Below are positions 11,579 through 21,138 of a stretch of DNA of 64,000 bases, piece after piece. The notes below the pieces were generated by a model. That model saw only the letters and a program-made list of their open reading frames with translations, was not told where the DNA came from and ran no database searches. Where the stretch lies: NCBI RefSeq assembly GCF_014898055.3, contig NW_023605194.1:56583361-56647360 (forward strand), read 5' to 3'. Within the stretch, counting starts at the first letter, position 1. Each line of letters starts with the position of its first letter. The stretch is from Talpa occidentalis. Its lineage: Eukaryota > Chordata > Mammalia > Eulipotyphla > Talpidae. The translations under genes were made by a program, and so were the position numbers.

Positions 11579-11945
11579 TGTTGTGGTCACACTGTGAAGC
11601 AAAGATAGAATACCCTACCTAGTGTTTTGTTCAAATTTTGAGATGCCACAGTCACATGGAAAGTGTAGAAAATGTTTATTACTTACATGAAAAAGTTTTA
11701 GGGGTGACCAGAGTCAGGTTAAAAGCGGGTCTAAAAATAGCTTGCATAACCTGAAAAGGAGACTGACTTTTTGGTTAGGGCAGGGGCTGCAGAGCGGAAT
11801 CCTGCCTATATATGGACTAGAACTTTAGTAGTTTGAACTTATCTGATTCAATGGAGTGAGTAGATATAAAGAAAAGGGATTAGGTAAAGCAGTGGAGATT
11901 GAAAGCAATCAGCATTGAAACCTCAAAAATGTGGTCACATGCATT
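11579..11945 (-). mobile_element. Possible LTR fragment, minus strand (weak)
   Basis: On the minus strand an AATAAA (in GTAATAAACATTTTC) is followed by about 90 bp ending in GTGACCACAACA, which would fit an LTR R-U5 ending in CA. The family was not recognised and no second LTR or target duplication was found. Confidence 0.2.
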
Positions 11946-13230
11946 ACTACCCCTCGATTATAGTATCTATAATCATTAATTATTGTAGTACTATTTTTTT
12001 AATCTTTAAGATTATATAATAATACTTATACACTGCGTATTTTAGTTACTGATTACCAAATTAAAAGATAAATTTTTAGACTAAAAAAGATAAAAGTAAA
12101 TTGTTATTTAATTTGGTTGTCTATTCCAAAGAGTTAAGTTACTTTCTTTTTTTTTTTTTCATGTGACAAAGGTTATTATATATACCATATATTTTAGGAT
12201 AATTTGATTATATTTTAAACCTTTGAACCTATCTATTGTTCCCTCAACTAATACAGTTTGTCTTGGTTTCTAAATATTGTAATATTAATGATATAATAAT
12301 GGCATTAAATGAAATTAAATGGAAAACAGACCTCTGTAATAAAATGACCATTTTAAACATCAGATATTTCCTTTTTTTTCAGAGACAAAATCTTTTTACT
12401 CACAAAACAAGCAGCATGAATCTCATGTTCTCTTGCCTCCTTTCTCTCATGAATTATTATTTTAAATGTGTTAAATCTTAAAGAACAAAAGGTCAGATTT
12501 CCTGATGGAACTTATATAGGAGTGGTCACATAACTATTTGAAGCTAAGATTAGCAATGCATAGGAGCTCATATTCCTTACTAGACTTTCTAAAGAGGCTA
12601 GTAAACATGCCAAATATGCTTCACTTAAGATTATGCAACTTTGTTATATTACACATAACAGCTTTAGAACATCTACTGTAACCTTGCCAGCATTAGTTAC
12701 ATTCTAGAATGATTATTCTAAAATGAAAAATGAGCACAGGAAGAAACAGTCCCTCAAACAGTAGTCTGATCATGGAAAATTCTTAAGGACTATTAAGGTG
12801 AAGTCTAGTCAACTGTTTTAAGTTCTCACAAAACATAAGCATTAAATGATAAACTATTAAAGCCACTGCTAAATTAAATAGATTACCAGTTAGGAAAAAA
12901 AAAAGGTGGCTAAAAACAGAATCAAATTATGGGTGCTGCTTTGGTGTTAGGTATGGTGTGGTGACATACATCTGAAGACTTGTGAATCTGCACCCCTAAA
13001 TCACAGACAGTGTTACAAAATATAAAAATACATTACAATTTTAAAAAAGAAAATTGCATTAATCTTAATTAGATAAACCATTCCAAGATCTCAGGTATAT
13101 GAAGAAAAAAAAACTAAGCAGGCACAGTATGCTGAACCTGAGATAGCAGAGCTCTACTTTCTACAACCGTGAAAGATATCACTAATATTTTCCCTTTGAA
13201 ACAATAACCTGGCAAATCACAATCATGAGT
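11946..13230. other. No gene seen; unique
   Basis: AT-rich, with poly-T at 12149-12160. The open frame at 12236-12481 (81 codons) has AT-driven composition and no domain. Confidence 0.5.
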
Positions 13231-13247
13231 AACAAATTGTACATTGT

Positions 13248-14188
13248 ACAACAGCAAAGAAAATAATCCAGTCAAAAAATGGTCAGAAGAGCTAAAAAGA
13301 AACTTCTCTGAAGAAGAAATGCAAATGACCGACAGGCATATGAAAAAATGTGCAACATCACTAGTCATCAGGGAAATGCAAATCAAAACTACCATGAGAT
13401 ATCATCTTACACCAGTGAGAATGGCACATATTAAAAAAACTAGCAACAACAAATGTTGGCGAGGGTGTGGAGAAAAAGGTACTCTTCTGCACTGTTGGTG
13501 GGAGTGCAAACTGGTCCAACCACTATGGAGAGCTGTGTGGACATTTCTGGACCTACTAAACATAGAACTTCCATATGATCCAGCAATTCCACTCCTAGGT
13601 ATTTACCCAAAGGACACAGAAACATCAATCCCAAAGAGCACCTGCACCCCTATGTTTATAGCAGCACTATTTACAATAGCTAAGCTTTGGAAACAACCCA
13701 AATGCCCAAAAATAGATGACTGGATCAAGAAGATGTGGTACATATATACCATGGAATATTACTCAGCATTCAAAAAAGATAAACACATGCAATTTGCAGC
13801 AACATGGATGGCGCTGGAAGGGATCATGCTCAGCGAAATAAGCCAGAAAGAAAAAGAAAAATACCGGATGGTCGCACTCATAGCAGGAATCTAGAAAACT
13901 TAAATAAGGGACCAGGAAAATGAATAACTATAAGAAAGCGAAAATCAAAATCAACAAAAAACTAGGAACCAGAGACACTCTATGGGGGGTAGAGGGCGGG
14001 AGGGGATGGAGGGGAGGGATTGGGGTTGAAATAAGGGGGTTGCAATTGTGCAATTGTATGGGTAATATAAAAATAAAATTTATTATTAAAAAATAAAATA
14101 AAAATGAAAACTAACAAAAAAAATAAAGAATATAAGAAGAAAGCAAGGAAATAAACTTTTGTTTCCATGCCAAAAAAAAACAAAAAAC
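13248..14188 (+). mobile_element. 5'-truncated LINE-1 with probable 3' transduction
   Basis: A young LINE-1 insertion containing only the end of ORF2 and the 3' UTR. It is bounded by a perfect 17-bp duplication, AACAAATTGTACATTGT, at 13231-13247 and 14189-14205. The 3' UTR has the lineage's G-rich tract (13985-14040) and ends AATATAAAAATAAAATTTATT at about 14090. It then continues through a first A-rich run into about 65 bp of non-L1 sequence (14105-14171), followed by a second A-run that abuts the duplication. See the finding on transduction. Confidence 0.93.
13249..13894 (+). pseudogene. LINE-1 ORF2p C-terminal fragment (about 215 codons, open to natural stop)
   Basis: Encodes the C-terminal end of ORF2p, the endonuclease/reverse transcriptase polyprotein. 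The cysteine-rich motif is intact (CWRGCGEKG, then LLHCWWEC: C-x3-C-x7-H-x4-C). It is followed by the conserved [31 protein letters not shown] and [18 protein letters not shown] blocks, and the stop lies where the other copies end. Unlike L1-B, it keeps TAT where L1-B has a stop TAA. The reverse transcriptase and endonuclease are absent because the insertion is 5'-truncated, so it cannot act. Confidence 0.92.
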
Positions 14189-14205
14189 AACAAATTGTAC
14201 ATTGT

Positions 14206-14869
14206 GATCTAAATGCTAGAGAAGAAAGGATTAAAGCAGGGCCTATGGGATCTGGAACAGGTAGAATGGGGGTGGAGGTATATCACTGGGACAGTAACAG
14301 GCAAAGATTTGAAGAAATGGAAGCAGGTATCTGGAGGTATCTGCATAGGTATCTGGAGAAACAGCTTCTAGGAAGAGTGAGCAGTCAGTCAGTTAAAAAA
14401 TGCTGAAGCTAGAATATGATTTATGATTTTTTTTTTTGATACTTGAGGAGTATCAAGAAGACACTGCACTTAGAACAGTGAGTCTGGAATAAACAAAAGA
14501 CATGGGAGAAAATACCATATAACATGTAACGCAGGCCATTGTGTGTAATTTCCTTTTATACTTAAATAAATGGGGATGTTTAACAGTATATATAGCTGAC
14601 AAGTGAATTATCTTGTCTGACAAGTGAATTATCTTGGTCTGCTAATCTGTAACATTTTATATCTATAATTTATCTAATCAATAACATTATATTAATGTTA
14701 AAGCAATATTTTAATTGTTGTGTTGATAATCCTGAAGGAAAACAGCTAAATGATTAGCATCTATTTAATTCATATTTACATGTTTCCAAAGTCTAAGCTT
14801 TACTCATGCTAAATTCTTTCCTCAGAGTGGCAGAATATCTTTCATCTCATTTTCCCCTCAAATAGTTTT
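14206..14869. other. No gene seen; unique
   Basis: Contains a small hairpin, GATACTTGAGGAGTATC (about 14438-14454), and a tandemly repeated CTGACAAGTGAATTATCTTG (about 14597-14638). No recognised repeat family. Confidence 0.5.
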
Positions 14870-15131
14870 TTTAAAGATAATTTGTGCATACAAGAACTGG
14901 GATACAGGCCAGAGGTGTGGGGGGTGAGAGGATTCACCAGAGACAGAGTGGGGAGCAGAACAGGTAGATTGACTGAAAAACACTGCTGAGGGGAGCAGCA
15001 GGCAAGACAGGAGAGGTCTGCTGCACCGTGTGGGTGCTCCCTGGCTGGGGGTCGAACTCGTGCTGCAGTGGCTGCGGGTAGCTCCATTCACTGTGTCCTA
15101 ACCCCATGCGCCACCAGGGAGCCCCCTACCC
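14870..15131 (-). mobile_element. tRNA-derived SINE, type B, minus strand
   Basis: Flanked by CAAATAGTTTT at 14859-14869 and 15132-15142 (perfect, 11 bp). The tail is ATGCACAAATTATCTTT on its own strand, and the body has GCCTGTATCCCAG. Box B is degraded (GAGTTCGACCCCC). Confidence 0.88.
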
Positions 15132-15499
15132 CAAATAGTTTTATAATGAATATATTAATTATCAATGTTTGAATTAATGTCAAACAACTGATAAAACAAT
15201 AAAATCAGTGAAAACTGCAAGGTCTTCCCATTGAAAGGAAATGCTTGCAATCTTACAATGGTTATGTAGAATGAGATTTCTTCTGATGGTAGTTTACCTC
15301 TTCACTTAGTCACCAAGGAATGTAGTGTAATTTTCCCCGAAGTTTCCAAGCTCACAATGCATTAAATCAGTTTTGTAATTATGCAATACAATAGACCTCA
15401 TTTGGATACTTTGGGGGAAAGATGACTGTAAACATTTAGTCAGCATTATGCACAAAGAATTGTGCACCTTGGAATGTACCCCAAAATGTTGAAAACTTA
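15132..15499. other. No gene seen; unique
   Basis: No recognised element. One chance open frame on the minus strand (15306-15506). Confidence 0.45.
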
Positions 15500-16345
15500 G
15501 GTACACATATAAGCCTAAGCATGTATGTTTCTAGCAACTTTATTCATAGTTACCAAACTTGGAAGTAACTGAGATGTTACTTTCGGTCAGTAAATAGAAA
15601 GATTGTGGTACATCAGACAATGGAATCTTATTTTTTTATTTTTTTTTTTTTTTCTTTTATAGAGGCATGTTTTATTTATTTATTTATTTGTTTGTTCGTT
15701 TGTTTTTTTTTTGTTTGTACATGCACTGGGTACAGTCAGAAGCACGGGAGGGTGAGAGAATTCACCAGAGCCAGAGCGGGGAGCAGAGCAGGCAGAAGGA
15801 CTGAAGTACACTGCTGAGGGGAGCAGCGGGCGGCAGGAGAGGTCTGCGCGCCATGTGGGACCCTCCTCCGGTGGCCGGGGAGCAGCCGGGGATCGAGCCG
15901 GCGGCGCAGAGGCAGCGGGCAGCCTCGCAACCCAGCGCTCAACCGCTGCGCCACCGGGGAGGCCCAGACAATGGAATCTTAATTCAGTGTAAAAAAGAAA
16001 TGATCTGTCAAGCAAGCCATCAAAAAACATAGAGGAGACTTTAATGCATATACTAAATGGAAGAAGCCAATCTGGAAAGACTATATGCCTGTATTATTTT
16101 AACTATATGACATTGTGGAAAAAGACAAAACAATGGTAAAAAAGAAACAGATCAGTTGTCTGAGGGTTAAAGGAGAAAGGGATGAAAGTACAGAAGATTT
16201 CTAAGTCATTGAAACTATCCTGCATGTTCCTATACATGTATACTATAGTATACTGCACTATACATGTCGTATATTTGTCAAACCCCACAGATATGCAATA
16301 CTGACAGTGGGCCCTTATGTAACTAGAGACGTTGAATTATTTTTA
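15500..16345 (+). mobile_element. L1M-type LINE-1, end of ORF2 plus 3' UTR
   Basis: In order: GCAACTTTATTCATAGTTACC, GATTGTGGTACATCAGACAATG, AGAAGCCAATCTGGAAAGAC, TATATGACATTGTGGAAAAAG, AGATCAGTTGTCTGAGGGTT, TTTGTCAAACCCCACAGA and GACAGTGGGCCCTTATGTAAC. These follow the L1MC/MD/ME tail. The copy is split at 15631-15964 by a SINE. Confidence 0.68.
15631..15964 (-). mobile_element. tRNA-derived SINE, type A2, minus strand, long tail
   Basis: A perfect 17-bp duplication, CAGACAATGGAATCTTA, lies at 15614-15630 and 15965-15981 within the L1M tail. It carries the A2 variant: CCCCGGCTGCTCCCCGGCCA in the region after box B, and CAGTCCTTCTGCCTGCTCTG in the body. The A-tail is unusually long and heterogeneous (about 80 bp, with AAAC and TAAA units). 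Confidence 0.93.
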
Positions 16346-16357
16346 AAAGTTATTGAA

Positions 16358-16465
16358 GGGTCTCCCTTGGTGGCGCAGCGGTTGAACGCTGGGCTGCCCG
16401 CAGCCTCTGCAGTGCCAGTTCGATCCCCGGCCACCAGGGTCATCAGTCTGCTTGTCTTCTGTTTC
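16358..16465 (+). mobile_element. Internally deleted SINE (type A1 head)
   Basis: Head GGGTCTCCCTTGGTGGCGCAG through box B GTTCGATCCCC and GGCCACCAGGG, then a direct jump to TCATCAGTCTGCTTGTCTTCTG. The middle of the element (CCCACATGG to GTGTACTTC) and the tail are missing. Confidence 0.8.
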
Positions 16466-18158
16466 TAACTAAATATGTCGTTTCTGAGTTATGACTATCG
16501 ATTAAAATGTCTTTGCCATATCAAGACCTAAGTATTTTTACATGTAATTAGAAGAATGGAGTAGAACTGACTGGGTATTTAGAATTGAGTATCTCTTTGG
16601 GGAACAGGGTGTCACTGTGGGCTAGAGTAAATACCTGAAACAAAGGTAGCTCTTCATATATTTTCTCTGTTTAGGGATTTGAGTAACCATAAAATATAAT
16701 CATTTCATGTATAGTAACCATACTTGAGGTATTTCTACACTTTGCTTAATACATATTTAAGAAAAAAAAAAAAACAAGCCATTTAAAAACCTCTTTAAAA
16801 AAGTGTTCCAATCTGATTCTGCCATCTGTTTCCTGCTGAGAAATTGGCTGATATTGTGAATAGCTGGTCTACTTATGCATAAAGTTAGTCCATTAGTCTC
16901 ACTTCTGGAATCTGTAGGTCATTTTAGCCATTAATTTCCTTATGTAAAGCATTTTAAATAGATATTTGGTGACATGTAACCCTAATAGAAAGAACTTTTA
17001 ATGAAGAAAGCAGAATTATATTTGGAGTTCTGTCTCTATTGTGCTATTTTAACTTTCACCCATCACTTAATCTCTCTAGATCTCTAATAGTGTTTGAGGT
17101 ACAGCTACTTTAGTTGTTATATTTCATACATTTTCTCTTTAAATATGAGGGGACTGCTGACAACAAAAAAAGAGGTGATGTTATAATGAAAATAATCCAT
17201 GTCTAGGCAAAATAAGGAAAATACCAAATTTGAAAGACAAAATGGTTAATGTCAGCTGTCCCTATTACAGTGAAGAGTTTAGCTTCTATTATATTAAATA
17301 AAACAACTTTTTTATAATTCACAATTCAAAAATGCAAATATTTTGTTACTTTGTTGAGCCTTTTCTCTATCAATTATTAGAACTTCTTCATATAACCTTT
17401 GAATTACTGACTTTGCCATCCCATCCTAGTAGTACCGGGAACATCAAATAATCTATTACCACCAAAGACACTGTATTTTTGTGCCTTTATTAAAACTTAT
17501 TTTACATATAAGAAAGGACAGAATATAATGTAGCCATTTGAAAATACATAAAATTTTGAAATATTCAATATTTGTGTTTCATTTTCATATTCAGATTCAT
17601 TTTGGAAATAGAAAAGTATTCTTTCCATGCCATCCTTAGGGATGACTGGTATCAGTGTTATCAGAGATTAGGGAAAAAGTCACCATACCCCAATTCATTT
17701 AAAATGAGTGCTTGTCACCTCTGTCTCGTATCTTACACATTGCTATGATTCCATGTTTTGCAGTATCTTGCTTTCTTCAGACTTCCTGTCTCTTTCTTCT
17801 TGCCCCAGGATTTCACTATTGATGCCAAAGGGAAATGTATATTTGGAATACCTTATCACATACATAACTAGAGGCTCAGCAGTATTACAGTCTTATACTC
17901 TTCTCAGTATAATGTTGCTCACACATTTATCCTTACTCAAATTAAGATTTTTACCCCATAGATAACAACCTTTGGCTTGAAAACATCTGGACTTTCCCAC
18001 ATTTATCTCCTATAACTTAATTCTGAAAAAAAGTTACTCACCTAGTTAAACCTAAATATTTGTGTATTGTACCTGGGTACTTTTGGAGAGAAAACATACC
18101 ACTGTACTAGACTCATTTAAATTTAAGGTCACAGATGAAAAATAGTCATTCAAAAATA
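16466..18158. other. No gene seen; unique
   Basis: Nearly 1.7 kb without a recognised young repeat. A weak MIR-like word order occurs near 17030-17080 (GTTCTGTCTC, CACTTAATCTCTCTAG), too short to call. The open frame 17708-17965 has no domain. Confidence 0.5.
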
Positions 18159-18182
18159 GCACTTTTATAACTCTTAATTATT

Positions 18183-18451
18183 TTTAAAGGATTTATTTAT
18201 TTATGCATACAAGAGCTGGGGTGTTGGCAGAGGTGCAGGGAGGGGTGTGTGTGAAAGGATTCACCAGAGACAGAGTGGGGAGCAGAACAGGCAGATTGAA
18301 ACACATTGCTGAGGGGAGTAGCGGGTGAGGCAGGAGAGGGCTGCTGAGCCATGTGGGTTAGCTCCCTGGCCAGGGATGAAAACTCCTGCTGCAGTGGCTA
18401 CAGATAGCTTCAGAGTGCTAGGCTTAATCCCTTGCACCACCAGGGAGGCCC
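18183..18451 (-). mobile_element. tRNA-derived SINE, type B, minus strand
   Basis: Flanks GCACTTTTATAA (18159-18170) and CGCTTTTATAA (about 18451-18461) form an imperfect duplication. On its own strand the head is GGGCCTCCCTGGTGGTGCAA and the tail ATGCATAAATAAATAAATCC. Box B is degraded. Confidence 0.87.
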
Positions 18452-18461
18452 GCTTTTATAA

Positions 18462-18854
18462 GTTTATAAAAATTATTGCAGGTTTTAATTTTTCTCCTAA
18501 GTCTTTACAACCACCCCTCCCATTCTTGTAATGATGGTCTGTCTTTTCACTTCATTGAGAAGATGAAAGCATCAGACTCATTTTCAAAAGAAAGTGATCA
18601 AGGAACATTTGTATATTTATACACAATTCACTACTTGTTCCTGGTATTATAAAAAACAACTATTTGCTTTTGGACACATAACTTTCCCATTGTTTTGGGG
18701 TACATATCTCTCTCCCACATGCTCCTGAATCATCACTTTATGTTTTCCTACTTGATAAATTTTTCACACAGAATGTATTTGCGTAAAATTTCATACAAAA
18801 TCTACTAATTCCTTTTAACTAAGACAATGTGAACTGATTTCATACCTTCTCCCC
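18462..18854. other. No gene seen; unique
   Basis: AT-rich, no recognised element. Confidence 0.45.
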
Positions 18855-18872
18855 AAAATACTGCTCCCCTTC

Positions 18873-19134
18873 GGTTGAGCACTGGGTTGTGAAGCTGCCC
18901 GCAGCCTCTGCAGCGCCGGTTCACTCCCTGGCTTCTCCCTGGCCACCGGAGGAGGGTCCCCCACATGGCTGCAGACCTCTCCTGCAGCCCGCTGCTCCCC
19001 TCAGCAGTGTACTTAGGTGCTTCTGCCTGCTCTGCTCCCCACTCTGGTTCTGGTGAATTCTCTCACCCTCTCACACTTCTGACTGTACCCAGTGCTTGTA
19101 TAAACAAACAAACAAACAAACAAACAAACAAACA
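18873..19134 (+). mobile_element. 5'-truncated SINE, type A2, with (CAAA)n tail
   Basis: Lacks the first 22 or so bases (starts GGTTGAGCACTGGGTTGTG), so part of box A is gone. It has a perfect 18-bp duplication, AAAATACTGCTCCCCTTC, at 18855-18872 and 19135-19152. The tail is a pure (CAAA)n run at about 19102-19134. The truncation was therefore present at insertion. Confidence 0.92.
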
Positions 19135-19152
19135 AAAATACTGCTCCCCTTC

Positions 19153-20945
19153 ACTGTTTTTATTTAATTCTTTAGCCCATGAATATGCCAAACTCTGTAT
19201 TTAATCTCCTGTAATCAACTCTCCTTGAAGATATTTCTCTAGGGCTCTAATGATCTCTGTTGCCAAATATAGTGATCACTTCTCTTTTAGTTATGTTTTT
19301 TGATGAAAATATTCCCTCTGTCTCTAATTCTTTTTATAAGATGCATGTTACATACTTTGAAAGTTCTCATATGTGAATTTCGACTCTTTCTGAGTTGTTC
19401 TGTTTTCTGAGAGTTGGAATGGTTCAGGTGTCAGACATGGACCCGTTTTCTCTGTGAATCTTTAATTCACATCAACTCTCTAGTCCTTATCTAGGCCCGT
19501 GACATTAAATTTATCTCTAGTCTTTTATCTTCTTGGAATTCTAGATTCATATATCCACGGCTTACTTTTTTCTTATATGCTTATCATATCATACATTTAT
19601 TTGCCTTTCAAACAAACCAAATTCTTTATTATTTTCCCCCACACCTGGACTACTCTCCCATCTTCTTTTCATGTCAGAATTTGATCCATCACTATTCCTT
19701 CATTTGAGAGGGAATGTATTATGGTGGTGGTTTTCACTGAAATCACTAAAGAACTCTTAAAAATACTGGTCGCTGATTCCCACCTCCACAAATTTTAATG
19801 CAGTCTGGATATTGGAATTGTTTTAAACATTCTCCTAGATAATTTAAATATATAGTTAAGATTGACAATAACTGTAGTGGAAGTTGAATCCCAATGTTAC
19901 TTTTTGAAAGAGCAAGGACCCATGATATACCAAAGAGCTAAGACTAAACATTGCAGCACCTAGAAACCAGCTTTCTCAAACTGTATTTTCCCACAAAATA
20001 TAAAGTGAGATAAGGAGACCTGGGTTATATATAGCATTATCTATCTAAAGAAACTGGATTTTCATTTCAACCTTTTTTATTTTAATTTCATCCCAGTGTC
20101 AATCCTATAGCTAATCTCAGTCTGTTTCACTATGCCCTGGTCTTGGTTGAGATTATACTTATCAGGGTCCTTCAATTTCTAATATCTGAGAATAAAATGT
20201 GGAATATTAGTTATGTATTTCAGAAGATTATATTCTTCTTTTCTTCTCCTATTGACTATTTCCTTTAGGGAAAAATCAGTGGAGCATCAGAATTTTTGTT
20301 GCAGCTTTTTCTGTATAAGGCCTATATTTGCATGAAAAAGGACTTGTCAAGGTAGGTTTTTTTTATTAAAAACATTGGGAAATTCTACTGCTAGGTGATT
20401 TTCTGTGCATGCTTAGACCTAGATTAAATTAAACTCTTATCCTACCAGATGAGGGAAAATTCAAAATTGACTTCTTCAAAGGTCAATATCACTTTATGAC
20501 TTCATCATCTATTGATGTCTTAACTTTCCTAGTTTGTTTTTTCTCTATTTGTTAGGTTTTATTCCTGACAGAACCTTTAAAATTTAGTTCCCTTATCTCC
20601 CTAAAATCTGTTTCTGGTGTCAGGTACTGATATTTGTTTCACACTAATTCTTGACTCTGAATTGTGGGAATATTTGTTTTGTTTATCTCAGGACATCAGG
20701 GTTTAAATGAGGACACTGCAGAATGCAAGTGGATGCAATGTTCATACTCACAGGCAATGAGTGGATTTGCACTTTTTTTTGGACCTGGATAATAGTACTT
20801 GTAGCCACAGTAATTAGACAATGACTGTAAGGACACTTGTTTTTCTTTGGTCTATAGAGCCATAACTTTGGGTATTTATGTTGATAAAAACAGGGTGATC
20901 ACTCTTTTTTTTTTGAAAAAAATACTTCAGAGATTGTTAAAGGTT
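19153..20945. other. Mostly unique; possible ancient repeat at 19440-19690
   Basis: The part at 19440-19690 (AATTTATCTCTAGTC, TTCTAGATTCATATATCC, CACCTGGACTACTCTCCC) has the feel of a widespread mammalian repeat whose name I cannot assign. Elsewhere no element is recognised. No gene seen. Confidence 0.35.
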
Positions 20946-21138
20946 TGTCGAACTTAGTTTTTTTTTTTTTTAATAATAAATTTTATTTTTATATTCCCCA
21001 TACAATTGCAGTCCCCCCATTCTGACCCCAATCCCTCCCCTCCCGACCCCGCCCCCCAAAAGTGTCTTGGTTCATAGTTTTTTGTTGATTTTCACTTTCT
21101 TATAGTTATTCATTTTCCTGGTCCCTTATTTAAGTTTT

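Noticed and set aside
19102..19134. (CAAA)n as an independent repeat array or CRISPR-like structure
   Set aside because: It is the tail of a SINE bounded by the target duplication. There are no spacers, and no CRISPR features occur anywhere in the window.
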